A DNA stretch of 64,000 nucleotides from positions 23,963,934-24,027,933 of the forward strand of contig CM067298.1 in NCBI GenBank assembly GCA_034231615.1. Reading direction: 5' to 3'. Position 1 is the stretch's first letter. Each line of letters opens with the position of its first letter. Below, one piece after another: positions 33,231-44,579 of the stretch. Below the pieces are notes generated by a model. It was not told the origin of the DNA, ran no database searches, and saw only the letters and a program-made list of their open reading frames with translations. The DNA comes from Meghimatium bilineatum (Eukaryota > Mollusca > Gastropoda > Stylommatophora > Philomycidae). Made by a program: the position numbers and the translations under genes.

Positions 33231-33570
33231 CGACCTTGCTATCATGGGTAATTTACCCAAGTGACAGCTGAAGAAACCTTGTTTATGTTTATGTACCATT
33301 TCTGTTTACACGTAGACCTAATTGGTCCTTGTAGTGCTGAGTCCTTATGACACGTACTGATGTTAAAATTTTTGTGGTTTAGAGAAATTTACATAACTGT
33401 GCAGTGTGTGTGTTATTATTGTCATTGTGTCGTTCAACCGGTCGGTATTCATAGTAGCTTGGGAATAATGTACACGCTATAAGTCTTCACTAAAAACGCA
33501 CCTATTTCATTGATAAGCGAACATGATTAAATCCTTTTTACTACATTGTTATCTTCTTTAATAATACAAT

Positions 33571-34009
33571 ACATCATCGATGCCTTTATATTAATCACCC
33601 CCCCCCCCTTTTTTTTTCCTTCCCGCCTCATTAGCAAATCATAACATGACTTTTAGCACTACATATTTAGCGTAAAGGCGGGTAATCATCGTGTTACTTC
33701 ATAGCTATTCTGTCCCTTTCAATGAAGCGGAGCGCCGCCTGGCGAGAGAGCGGACCATCTGCAGTAATGACCTCTGTAAAGAAAGTAATCAAGACTTCAT
33801 TTGTTACGCTGTGGATTTTGTCGTGCTTATCGTTGGTCATTATTTATATACTTTGAGTCCCTGTCCATAAAGCAAAGGCCAACCAACGAAAGTCATGGAA
33901 ATAATATAAATCAGCATTTAAGATCACGTTTACTTTCTGTACACAGATTTTTTACAGGAGCCAGAATATGACGAGAGTACCACTCTAAAGAAAAAAAAAA
34001 CAAGTTTCT
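33571..34009. other. Mostly unassigned; RepY copy at 33785-33900
   Basis: The RepY copy reads TGGTCATTATTTATATACTT, TGAGTCCCTGTCCATAAAGC and GGCCAACCAACGAAA. Otherwise there is a C-run at 33597-33608 and no gene. A short exon-like frame at 33691-33773 (minus) was considered and rejected. Confidence 0.45.
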
Positions 34010-34100
34010 ACACAAGTCGTCGCACACACGAGCGGGATTCTAACCCACATTTTCTTGAGCAAAGAGCTAGCGACTTAACCACTACGACAGGGAAATCCCC
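34010..34100 (-). mobile_element. tRNA-like SINE head
   Basis: Minus strand: GTCGTAGTGGTTAAGTCGC (A-box-like), a spacer, then TGTGGGTTAGAATCCCGCTC (B-box-like, GGTTAGAATCC). The spacing fits a tRNA-derived SINE promoter. The body was not traced. Confidence 0.45.
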
Positions 34101-34431
34101 CATATTAATGTTGATACCATGCAGGTCTGTTTAAATATGGTGTACACACAGGAAGTACAAAGATATTTAACAGATCAACCAACTGAATGATATAAAAACG
34201 ACACTTTTGTATATTCAGTGATGTGGCAAAACACAATCCACAGGCAAAATCCAGTTTGCCAAGCCATTTCTTCAGAACAGCAAGGCTGATATACAAGTGC
34301 TATAAAAGCTAGTTCCAGAGCTTTCTTCTTCTTCTTCTTATGGCCCATGCCGTGTAGCGTTGTTTATCATGTCTATCCATGTCCTTATATTTCGTGAGAT
34401 TTAGAGTGTAATTGTAGTGAAAACTGTAATC
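34101..34431. other. No gene recognised
   Basis: Unassigned. A CTTCTTCTTCTTCTTATGGC run at 34320-34345 resembles a reversed (GAA)n retroposon tail, but no body is recognisable. Confidence 0.3.
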
Positions 34432-35313
34432 ACTGTCATACTGAGGTAATCACTGTCATACTGAGGTAATCACTGTCATACTGAGGTAATCACTGTCATA
34501 CTGAGGTAATCACTGTCATACTGAGGTAATCACTGTCATACTGAGGTAATCACTGTCATACTGAGGTAATCACTGTCATACTGAGGTAATCCACTGTCAT
34601 ACTGAGGTAATCACTGTCATACTGAGGTAATCACTGTCATACTGAGGTAATCCACTGTCATACTGAGGTAATCCACTGTCATACTGAGGTAATCACTGTC
34701 ATACTGAGGTAATCCACTGTCATACTGAGGTAATCACTGTCATACTGAGGTAATCACTGTCATACTGATGTAATCACTGATACTGAGGTAATCACTGTCA
34801 TACTGAGGTAATCCACTGTCATACTGAGGTAATCACTGATACTGAGGTAATCACTGTCATACTGAGGTAATCACTGATACTGAGGTAATCACTGTCATAC
34901 TGAGGTAATCACTGTCATACTGAGGTAATCACTGCGATACTGATGTAATAACTGATACTGAGGTAATCACTGTCATACTGAGGTAATCACTGTCATACTG
35001 AGGTAATCACTGTCATACTGATGTAATCACTGATACTGAGGTAATCACTGTCATACTGAGGTAATCACTGATACTGAGGTAATCACTGTCATACTGAGGT
35101 AATCACTGTCATACTGAGGTAATCACTGCGATACTGATGTAATAACTGATACTGAGGTAATCACTGTCATACTGAGGTAATCACTGTCATACTGAGGTAA
35201 TCACTGTCATACTGAGGTAATCACTGTCATACTGAGGTAATCACTGTCATACTGAGGTAATCACTGCGATACTGATGTAATAACTGATACTGAGGTAATC
35301 ACTGCGATACTGA
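34432..35313. repeat. 20-bp minisatellite, ~45 copies
   Basis: The unit is CTGTCATACTGAGGTAATCA, with 21-bp (ATCCACTG) and 17-bp (ACTGATACTG) variants. After 34760 the variants form a repeated block with ACTGCGATACTGATGTAATA, seen near 34930, 35125 and 35265. Confidence 0.95.
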
Positions 35314-36589
35314 TGTACTTGACTCAGGAACACGATATAAGCGACCTATATCATTCAGCGTCTTCAACCCGAAAACTTCTGTTTACTTTTGTGTGTACAA
35401 CAACTAGTTCACAACATCAAGGGCATCAATTATGTATATCAACAAGAAATAAAACAGTTGCATCAATAGATCTACTAGTTAACTTCTGTATTTAACGGCG
35501 AACTAATATACTTTCTCTGGCCGTTCTTTTTACAATTCGTCGTAGTTGTTTCGTTACTGAGAACTGTTGGTCGATCGTATAGCATGTCGCTGCTTGAGAT
35601 GGAGGTAGGTAATCCTACGTTCGCAACCCACAAGTTTCGTTCTCATGAGAAATTGAGTTTCCTTCTCACTTTTATTGTATTCGACTTCCATTTCGCCGTA
35701 TCTCTTACACTTGTATTTACTATAGAAAAATATTATTAACTAATTTTCACACTTAGAATCCTAGACGCATTTGGAAGTTTCTAAACTAATCCTCACACTC
35801 AGTATTCGAGACGTTTTCTCGATGCTTCAAATCTATCTATTTGACTTTGGTAATTCGACATCTGTCCTACACACACTGCCTGGCTGTCGACATCCACAGC
35901 CGCCAACCGAATCCCGACTGATCCTTAGTCCGACTGCGCTGAACTGAATATATTCCCCCCATTTATACTAGTTCCTAATCTAATATGCGTTATCACATTA
36001 AATTACAGACCTTATACTTTATGCAATTAAGTTTACAATATTGTTATTTCTAGACTTTCACACATCTAGTATTCAACTTTCTCCAGCTCTAAATAATAAC
36101 TACAATAAAATATTGACTTCGAGGTAGTCGAACTAGAGAACTTGCGATAAAAAATGGCATTTGCATTTGTGATGGCGACATAAAATGTAAATGAGTAAAT
36201 AATAATAAATGCCATTGGTCATTTCTAATCTACCTCAATGGATCAACCCCTTGATGTAACAATCCTTAAGTAGGTGTGAGTTAATATGGTAATGTTAACA
36301 TATCGTGTCGCTTCACGCTTAATGGCGATCTAGATAAATATTTACCCCATGCGATTGGTCACGGTCACAGAGCACAAGGAGATGGTTTGTAGTAGTCTTA
36401 ACAGGTAGTCATCTTGTTATTTGTCTGTCATAACACCGGCCTCCGATCAAAATCTACCTGCGCTATTTATGTAACTGCTAAGCGCCTGCCAATATAGTGA
36501 TCAAACAAAATCACTGTACCGTATTTGGCAACGATATATTTGTGTCGCTATTTCATTAGTGTAATAGCTTTATCCTAACATTCTGACAA
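35314..36589. other. No gene recognised
   Basis: AT-rich and unassigned. A tRNA-like string near 35570-35640 is too weak to call. Confidence 0.35.
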
Positions 36590-38150
36590 ATCATACTTAT
36601 AAGGGAAAATACCAAGACATCACAGAGGCAGAAATATTAAGCCAAGAAATAGAAATAACTATCAAGAACAGCCCGGACAAGAAATCGGCTGGCACGGATG
36701 GCATACCCAACGAAGCTATTAAAGCATGTAAAGATATTGGAGTGAAATGGCTGCAAAGAATATTCCCGATAGCGTGGAAAGAAGGGGAAGTCCCAGAGAA
36801 CTGGCAAAAGTCAGTAATCTTCCATTGTGGAAAAACAAGGCCAACAAAAGAGAGTGCGAAACATACCGAGGGATCTCGTTATTAAGCCACACCGGGAAAA
36901 TCTATGCAAAGTTAATAGAACAGAGTACAAGATACATCGTCGAACCACAATTGAGCCCCTCCAAATGTGTCTTCAGAAGAAGGGTTAGCTGCACAGACGC
37001 CTTGTTCACACTGAGACAAATGAGTGAGAGAACAATAGAATACAACAACGAATTAAACACAGTATTCATAGATCAAGAGAAAGCGTTCGATAGATTCAAC
37101 AGAGACGTACTATGGAGAAATGTATTGTATCAAAGGACAACTGTTAGAAAGTATAAGAGCTTTGTATAAAAACTGCAACGTGTGGTAAAAACATCAGATG
37201 ATATCACTGACGCATTTGATACAAACAAAAACTGGAGTGTGTAAGGAATGCATGCTCTTACCCTTGCTATTCAATACATACATAGACAGAATCATAACAG
37301 AGGCAAAAAGAGTTGAGGGCAACATCACAGACTCAGAACACGATAACTCAGAGCAACTAAACAATGAAATAAATGAACTACTCTTCGCAGACGACCAGAG
37401 CCTCGTATACGAAAACGAAAAACAACTACAAAACCATGTTAACTCACTATCTGCAACGTGTAGAAAATGCACATGAGAGCAATACACAAAAGATGGAAAC
37501 AATGAAAATATGCAGAACACCGAGCCCACTAAACATACAGATAGACAACATAATAGTAAAACAAGTAACAGAGTTCAAACATCTCGGTAGTATTGTTACA
37601 GAAAATGGAAGCCCCTATAAAGAAATAGAGACGAAATGGCAAAAGGCAAATGCAGTAACATACCAACTGTCACCACTACTCATCCCAAGATCAAGATGAA
37701 GTTAAAAGACACATGATCTACATTATATTCCAATCAACACTGTGTTACCAGTGCTAAACCTGGTCTCTCATCTTCACATTACAGAAAGATGGTGGCGTGA
37801 TATGAAATGCTTGAGGAAAGCCGCGGGGGTCACCAGGCTCGATAGATTACGAACTGAAGATATCAGGGAAAGAATAGGTATAATACCATGTACAGAATAC
37901 ATAGAAAACCAGCAGATCAAGTGGTTTGGCCATATTTTGAGAGTGCATCACGACAAGTTCTCCGTACAGGCATATAACCAAATGAGATCAGGGTACAAAG
38001 CCAGAGGAAGACCACGGAAAAGATGGATAGGAAACAACAAAGACATCCTGAACAGACACGGTCATAGCACAGCCACACATCTGGCTTTACAACGTAAGCC
38101 TCGAGCTCCAATCACCCCTACTCTTAACGGTAAGCGCGGATAACAAACCA
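36590..38150 (+). mobile_element. LINE, family A, RT to C-terminus
   Basis: Plus-strand pieces in order: SQEIEITIKNSPDKKSAGTD + GIPNEAI near 36640-36720 (fingers); YRGISLLSHTGKIYAKLIEQ at 36860-36920; TVFIDQEKAFDRFNRDVLW, motif A, near 37060-37110; a frame change; then NELLFADDQSLVYENEKQL, motif C, at 37370-37430; VTEFKHLGSIVTENGS near 37565; a stop-rich gap; and LRTEDIRERIGIIP, NQQIKWFGHILRV and ARGRPRKRWIG at 37850-38035. Motif B is damaged (QTKTGVCKECMLLPLLFNTY). 5' truncated, without endonuclease. At least five frameshifts or stops. Confidence 0.8.
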
Positions 38151-38289
38151 CCTGGGGAAAGACAATGGCTTTGTGTCTCTGTCCTTCTCGCAAACTTTGC
38201 AGTGATGGCTCTTATTTGATTCCTAGTGCCTTCAACGGCCTCTGGAGGTTATCATATCCTTAAGATACACCCCCAACCCCATCTCCCTG

Positions 38290-39166
<877 letters not shown>

Positions 39167-39645
39167 ACATCCATTGGTGGGACAAAGTACCAGACTACGA
39201 GGTCTTGGAAAAATCAACCTCAATAAGCATCCACACAATACTTATGAAGGCGCAGGCACGCTGGGAAGGCCATCTTGTGCGTATGGAGAACTCGCGTTTG
39301 CCAAAACAAATATATTATGGAGAACTCAAGGCAGGATTTCGAAAAGCTGGTGGACAGAAAAATCGTTTCAAAGACACGCTCAAGTCATCCTTGAAACATC
39401 TTAACATTGACGTAGGCGCCTGGGAGAGCCTCGCTCAGGATAGAACAGCATGGCGTTACAGCATTAGAACGGGAGCACTAGCGGCGGAAGAATTCAAACA
39501 AGAAACTGCAAGACAGAAGCGGACACGTAGAAAAGAAAAAACATCTTAACCTCACACAGATACCTTCTATTGTTGTCAATTCTGTAAAAGAACATTTTGT
39601 GCGCGCATTGGACTTCCTAGTCATTTAAAAACGCACTATTAACTT
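39167..39645 (+). mobile_element. 5'-truncated LINE, family D, with C-terminal C2H2 finger
   Basis: The plus-strand frame reads WWDKVPDYEVLE near 39170, RWEGHLVRMENSRLPKQIYY + GEL, GGQKNRFKDTLKSSLKHLNI, WESLAQDRTAWR and then a basic tail to 39549. After one stop codon the same frame continues. At about 39567-39642 it gives YCCQFCKRTFCARIGLPSHL + KTHY and a final stop. That is a C-x2-C-x12-H-x3-H zinc finger. The order matches the C-terminus of a widespread animal LINE ORF2. The element begins abruptly after the RT domain, as expected for 5' truncation. The finger presumably binds nucleic acid (inference). Confidence 0.8.
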
Positions 39646-39889
39646 TATTATTTTATTATTTATTGTTATTATTATTATGGTTGAGGTTTTGGTCATTGTC
39701 GATCACGACAGACGAACATCGTAATACTATTTAAACCTTTCTATTAAATGGAGATGTTATTACTGTCCGTATTGTTGTTCCTTTTATTGTTCCTCATGTT
39801 TAAAAAGTCAAACTACGACATAGATTTAGCGATCGCCACGTCCTGTCAGGAGTGTTGTATATGCTTCCATCTCAACTAGTCCACCTTCC
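39646..39889. other. Unassigned
   Basis: AT-rich with TTATTATTA runs; no gene. Confidence 0.4.
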
Positions 39890-40020
39890 TGGAAAAGATA
39901 GATGTGTCTGGACATTGATGCAAATGAAAGCTATTGACACAGCGCATTTCCATTCCTGGATTATACCCTGCTCGACGTCTAATAGGGAATTTACACCGCT
40001 ACAAGAGAGATCCGGCGGAG
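39890..40020 (+). mobile_element. Diverged SINE-2 fragment
   Basis: ACACAGCGCATTTCCATTCC, TGGATTATACCCTGCT and ACAAGAGAGATCCGGCGGAG follow the order in 27220-27380. The 3' tail is missing. It ends next to the first bases of the 32-bp minisatellite unit. Confidence 0.6.
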
Positions 40021-40399
40021 TTGCTGCATACTACCCCATCGAGACCAGCACCGTGCAGTGATGATGGGGCTTAGTTCAGCCATCAGGGTCTGGAAACTAA
40101 GACTGGTCGGGCAGTCCCACTCGAGCAGGACCATAGTCCTGCCCAAGTAAGTAGAGTGCTGAAGACGGAGGCATCCAGCCAAAAGGCGCACAGATAATCA
40201 GGATACCACGCACAAAACACAATGGAAACATGTCTATATCTATAAATAGTTATGTGCCTGCCCTGTGGCGGACGTTCAGGCAGGGACGGTGCCGTGCCCT
40301 ATACCTCGAAAGGGCCCAACCTCAGTTACTGGAAGTCCTTCTCAATTGCCCCGAGGAGCCAGGAGGCAAGGGAATAGAGCTACTGGCCAAACAAACAAA

Positions 40400-41056
40400 C
40401 GACCAATAAAAATAATGCACTGGAATGCTGAGGGTGTCAACAGCAAAAGAGATGGATACAACAAAAAATTGGAACTTGAAAATGTCCTCAGTGAAGAACA
40501 AGTTAGTATATGCTGTATCCAAGAAACACACATCAGCAGCGACATAGCCTTCAAAATCAGAGGCTACCAGTGCTACCTGTCTGACCGAAATGACAGGCGA
40601 AAGGGTGGAATTCTGACACTTGTTAAAAACAATATCAGCGCATGTCAGCTGGAAGTATATATGGAAGGGGCAGAATACCAGATGCTCCACCTAAAAACAG
40701 ACAGTGCAGAATTCCATCTCCTGAACTACTACTGCCCAAATGAAAAACCATTAGCACTAGACACAATTCCAGACAAAGAGTGACTTATGGTGTGTGGTGA
40801 CTTCAACAGCCACTCTCAGAGCTGGGGCTACGATCATATCGACAAGAGAGGTGAGGAACTTGAGAGCTGGCAGGATGAAAATAATCTCATCCTTATTAAC
40901 CAGCCAGCAGACTCACCAACCTTCTACTCGAGAGCATGGCACACCACCTCTACACCATACCTGGCATTCCACTCACCAAGCTTGGAATGGAACATCACAC
41001 GTGTCATTGGAAAGCAGCTTGGAGGTAGTGACCACAGACCAGTATTTCTGGAAATC
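40400..41056 (+). pseudogene. LINE E APE-type endonuclease domain (broken)
   Basis: This domain nicks target DNA to prime reverse transcription. Visible motifs in order: MHWNAEGVNSKR at 40418; IQETH (catalytic Glu) near 40515-40530; GGILTLVKNN; YYCPNE; GDFNSHSQSWG (catalytic Asp/Asn) at 40796-40830; TPYLAFHSPS near 40950-40980; and GGSDHRPVFLEI (Asp-His pair) at about 41021-41056. A TGA at 40781-40783 splits it just before MVCGDFN, probably a TGG-to-TGA change. In this family the TPYLAF site normally has Asp where this copy has Tyr (family knowledge), so the site looks mutated. No in-frame ATG lies directly upstream; the start is unknown. Confidence 0.85.
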
Positions 41057-41699
41057 CACAATGAATTTACCAAGGACAGCAGCACGCTCACTAGGTGGAA
41101 CTATAAAAGGGCAGACTGGAAAATGTACCAGCATTTAACCAGTGTTCTAGCTAAGGACATGAACTTGGAAAAAGACATCAATAGAGCAGTGAGTGAATTT
41201 AATAGATGTATACTACATGCTGCTAGTAAAACCATACCCAGGGGGGCACGCAAAAACTACAAACCCTACTGGAATGATGAACTGGAAAAGCTGCAAAATG
41301 AGATGGAAACATCTAGACAGCAGGCTGAGAACAGACCTAGCCAAGAACGTCACAACAAATATCAGCAAACAAAGGCTAAATTTCAAAGAGCCAAGTTACA
41401 AGCCAGACGGAGCAGCTGGAAAGAAAAAACAGTCGCTGTTCCTAGAAAGAGATACTAGGAAATTATGGAAACTTGTATAACAACTAAATGATGAAGGTAC
41501 ATGGAGAAATACCAGGATCACACTTTATAAAGATAGAAACATTTTAACAGGTAAACATGCAGCTGATTACTTTGCAGATTCCGTTGCAGAAGACAATAAC
41601 GTCAAAGTCAGCCCAGACAAACAACAGGAGGTTCGAGAGAACCAGCAAAACATTGGACAAGGCGAACCTATACCTGAAGTCATAGAGGCACCAATCACA

Positions 41700-43000
41700 A
41701 TGAGAGAACTGGAGCATGCAATATCCAAATTGAAAATGAAAAAGTCCCCTGGAGCTGATGGAGTGTCCAATGAAATGATTAGAAACCTGGGAATTGCAGC
41801 AAGAGCAAAGCTACTGCAGATTTTTAACACAAGCTGGTCCACAGGTAATGTACCACAGGCGTGGAGAGAAGCAATAATGATACCACTCCTCAAATCAGGA
41901 AAAGATGGCAACACAGTCTCCAACTACAGGCCCATCAGCCTCATAAGCTGTCTATGTAAAACAATGGAACGCATTATCAATCTTAGGATGCAGTGGTACA
42001 TTGAAAGTGAAAACCTTCTGGTATCACAGCAAGCAGGTTTAAGACAGTGCTACTCTACTGAAGCATTTGATAAGGTCTGGAAAGAAGGACTCCTAAAGAA
42101 ATTGCGAAATTGCAGGGTTAGCTCAAGAATGTACAAATGGGTAAAAGCATACCTGCATAATAGAAGAGCCAGGGTACAATTAGATGGTCGCAAGAGCAAG
42201 AAAGTTCTACTGCGTCATGGAGTCCCCCAAGGAGGAGTCCTGTCTCCCACACTTTTCTTGGTTTACATCAATGACCTAGTTGCTGAACTACCACACGGGA
42301 TCAAAGTGGCAATGTATGCTGACGACCTGGTGATCTGGTGCACGGAAGAACATGCAACAGTGGCCACTAAACAAATACAAAGACCTATCGATGCCCTAAC
42401 CTTATGGGCAAATAGATGGTGTGTCAGCATTAACACAGATAAGTGCAGCACTACACTCTTTACCCTCTCACCAAAACAAAAATCTGGTCATATCAAGATA
42501 GATGGAGAGCTCTTGAAAGAAGACAAACAACCCACATACCTCGGAGTTACTTTTGATGATAAGCTGACATGGAAGCAGCACATAAACAAAGCAACAACAA
42601 AAGCCAGGAACCCGCCGAAGACGGATGTGTCGGGCCATTGGCGCAAATAAAACGGCGACACAACGCATTTCCATTTTCTGGACTACATCCTGCTGGAAAT
42701 CTAGCAGGACCATGATCCAGCTAGATCCAGTTGGAGTTTGAGAATGAACGCAGAAGGAGAAGAAGAAAATCCAGGAAGAAGTTAGCTATCCTGAGAAAAC
42801 TAAGTGGAACCACATGGGGAGCCAGTGGAAATATACTCAGTAAAGTTTACCAGCAAGGCATAAGACCACACCTGGAATATGGTTCAGCTGCGTGGTGTCC
42901 TGCATCAAACACCACATTACAAGATCTAGATAAAGTGCAAAACCAGGCACTTAGAATAATGTTGGGAGCAATGAAATCAACACCCATAGCAGAGATGCAG
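41700..43000 (+). pseudogene. LINE E reverse transcriptase (deleted and SINE-interrupted)
   Basis: Motifs: SPGADGVSNEMIRNLG near 41747; NYRPISLISCLCKTMERIIN near 41920-41980; HGVPQGGVLSPTLFLVYIND (motif B) near 42217-42275; MYADDLVIW (motif C), with YADD at 42315-42326; PTYLGVTFDDKLTW near 42532. After the SINE come RKKLAILRKLSGTTWG and RPHLEYGSAAW. Between STE and AFDKVWKEG (about 42058-42065) roughly 25-30 residues present in relatives are missing, in frame, including the motif A catalytic aspartate. The second open stretch (from 42731) begins with residues from SINE DNA (EFENERRRRRR), not from the LINE. Confidence 0.88.
42611..42765 (+). mobile_element. Short SINE-2 subfamily copy inside LINE E, 12-bp target-site duplication
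   Basis: AAAAGCCAGGAA at 42599-42610 and AAAATCCAGGAA at 42766-42777 are the duplicated target (one mismatch). Removing the element restores the LINE reading ATTKARKKLAIL. The element starts CCCGCCGAAGACGGATGTGT, contains TCTGGACTACATCCTGCTGG, and ends GAGAATGAACGCAGAAGGAG + AAGAAG. Confidence 0.93.
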
Positions 43001-43354
43001 AAAATGGGAAGAATGCAAACACTTGGCGAACGCAGAGACACAAAAGTACTAATTCAAGCAGAAAATTTTCAGTGTATGCCTAGTCATCCAATGAAGGAAA
43101 GATTCCAAAATCTAGCAATGGGGCGACTGAAAAGGAGCAGCTTTATCCATCAAGCTAAACGACTCCGTAGACAACTTACAGACCTACCTGAAGTTGACAG
43201 CCCCTTAAGGTCTGTACCAGAACAAACCCCGTGGAGTGAAAGCCATGGAATGCCAATATACATTCAAACCCATGTGAAAGGAATACTAAGCGAGGACGAA
43301 CTGAACAGTGTGCAGCGAAGGACAGTCACCCTCAGTTTCCTGGATGAGGAATAT

Positions 43355-44115
43355 CCACAAGATATATGGGTCAGTGTGTACACAGATGGGTCAGCACAGA
43401 ATGCTGTGAGGAATGGATGTGCAGGTGTATATATAGAATATCCACACAAGCCTAGAGATACAATCAGAACACCAGAAAAATTCTGCAATAATTATGATGC
43501 AGAAATCAAGGCAATTAGTGTGGCAGCTAAAAAACTGCTGAATTCCAACTCTGGCCTACAGCCTGTGGTATTCCTAACAGATGCAAGGTCAGTGCTTCAA
43601 GCTCTCCAGTCTGGAAAACTAACAGACTTGAAAAAACTACTTAGCGAATTGTCTTACCAGTATAGTGGATACCCTCTCACAATGGAATACAAGGAAATGA
43701 AAAAGCAGACCAACTGGCTAAGGAAGGTGCTGCCGAAGACCAACCAGATGTACCAATCACCTACCATCAGAAAAAACAGATGATCAAGTCAATAAGAAAG
43801 CCACAAACACCAACACAAGATGACTATCACATTATGAACAGATCAGAACAAGTTATAATTCTACGTCTCAGAACAGGACACAACCGACTCCGCAGTCACA
43901 TGTATACAAAGTTCAAGATTGGTAACACGGCCATGTGTACATGTGGACAGGCAGTACAGAGTGCCAAACATATACTTCAAGAGTGTTCTGAGCATGAAAC
44001 GCTGAGGCAGACATATTGGCCAGAGGAAACAACACTGGAATCAAAACTCTATGGGACACTGTATGAACTACAAAAGACAGTGAGTTTTATTAAGGAGACA
44101 GAATTACAGATATAG
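43355..44115 (+). pseudogene. LINE E RNase H domain and C-terminal Cys/His motif (frameshifted)
   Basis: RNase H removes RNA from the RNA/DNA hybrid during second-strand synthesis. Visible: VSVYTDGSAQNA (first Asp, near 43385), NNYDAEIKAI (Glu, near 43500), FLTDARSVLQAL (Asp, near 43575). After a frame change comes GNEKADQLAKEGAAEDQPD (final Asp, about 43695-43750). The conserved His region (S/AHCGI-type in relatives) is not visible, apparently lost in a small deletion next to the frameshift. The next open frame from 43780 has LRTGHNRLRSHMYT and CTCGQAVQSAKHILQEC and ends QKTVSFIKETELQI at 44115. Confidence 0.85.
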
Positions 44116-44159
44116 ACATGTTTCAAGTGAACGAAAGAAGAAAAAGAAGCTACATACTA

Positions 44160-44579
44160 GTAGGCATGTATGTCAATGTTGCTGCATACTAGTAGAACGA
44201 ACGCTAAGGATGAAGTTTCAATTAATTCAAAATTATTCCGTAAGTGTTGTTGACCCATTAGTAGTGAAGGTGCATCTGACATTCCTCGACACCTAGGATT
44301 TTGTCACAGAAGCGTTGTTGACCCATCAGTAGTGATGGAACATATGATATCTCTCACTACCTGGGATTCTGTCATAGAGGAACAAATGTGCAATGTCAGC
44401 TGACATACATCTATTGGAGCATTATTTGACAGAAGAGAAACATGTGAAACAGAAACAAGACGTGTACTGGTAGGGGGACAACATGCAACATTTATAACTG
44501 TAAATACTTTCACCGATAGGGATTCTGATGTGAAGAATTTTCTGGAAGGAAAACTTCACTTTTTATTTGCTGTTGCTGC
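44160..44579. other. Minisatellite edge, then a 75-bp tandem duplication
   Basis: At 44160-44195 one 32-bp minisatellite unit continues. At about 44246-44395 two diverged copies of a ~75-bp segment (GTTGTTGACCCATTAGTAGT and CACCTAGGATTTTGTCACAG; second copy from about 44320) follow each other. No gene. Confidence 0.6.

Larger units (their letters stand above)
31915..33570. mobile_element. Long-inverted-repeat element (RepX), ~1.65 kb, composite
   Basis: The left arm, 31925-32170, reads GGGATTTGAACCAGC, GATGGCACCCTCTCGCC, ACCGGTCGAACGACAC and CATAAACATAAACAAGGTTG. The right arm, 33270-33565, carries the inverted counterparts: ACCTTGTTTATGTTTATG, GTCGTTCAACCGGTCGG and AGCGAACATGATTAAATCC. The left arm lacks about 75 bp relative to the right. 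The interior holds a RepY copy (32205-32320), a further solo RepX terminus (32440-32575, minus), a 51-bp array and an antisense RepZ copy (32870-33230). There is no transposase. It was probably assembled by nested insertion. Confidence 0.5.
40034..44148 (+). mobile_element. LINE E, essentially full length, with target-site duplication
   Basis: A non-LTR retrotransposon of the RNase H-bearing (I-like) group. It starts CCCCATCGAGACCAGCACCG, the same 5' end as the element at 62528. Then come a ~0.3-kb leader, an APE-type endonuclease (40400-41056), RT (41700-43000), RNase H (43355-43770) and a CTCGQ...KHILQEC knuckle (about 43935-43990). It ends GAACGAAAGAAGAAAAAG. GCTGCATACTA (40023-40033) and GCTACATACTA (44149-44159) form an 11-bp target-site duplication with one mismatch. 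Disabling changes: stops at 40781 and 41478, a frameshift near 41440, an internal RT deletion at about 42058, a SINE at 42611-42765 and a frameshift in the RNase H end. No ORF1 was recognised. Confidence 0.93.

Noticed and set aside
33691-33776. Possible last exon on the minus strand (VITADGPLSRQAALRFIERD) after a CTTTACAG acceptor
   Set aside because: The acceptor-like string lies at the edge of the RepY copy (CTGTAAAG also at 17028 in the same position), so the splice signal is probably chance. The frame is only 27 codons.
35570-35645. tRNA-like string with GTTCGCAACCC
   Set aside because: A-box too weak and no cloverleaf; not called as SINE or tRNA.
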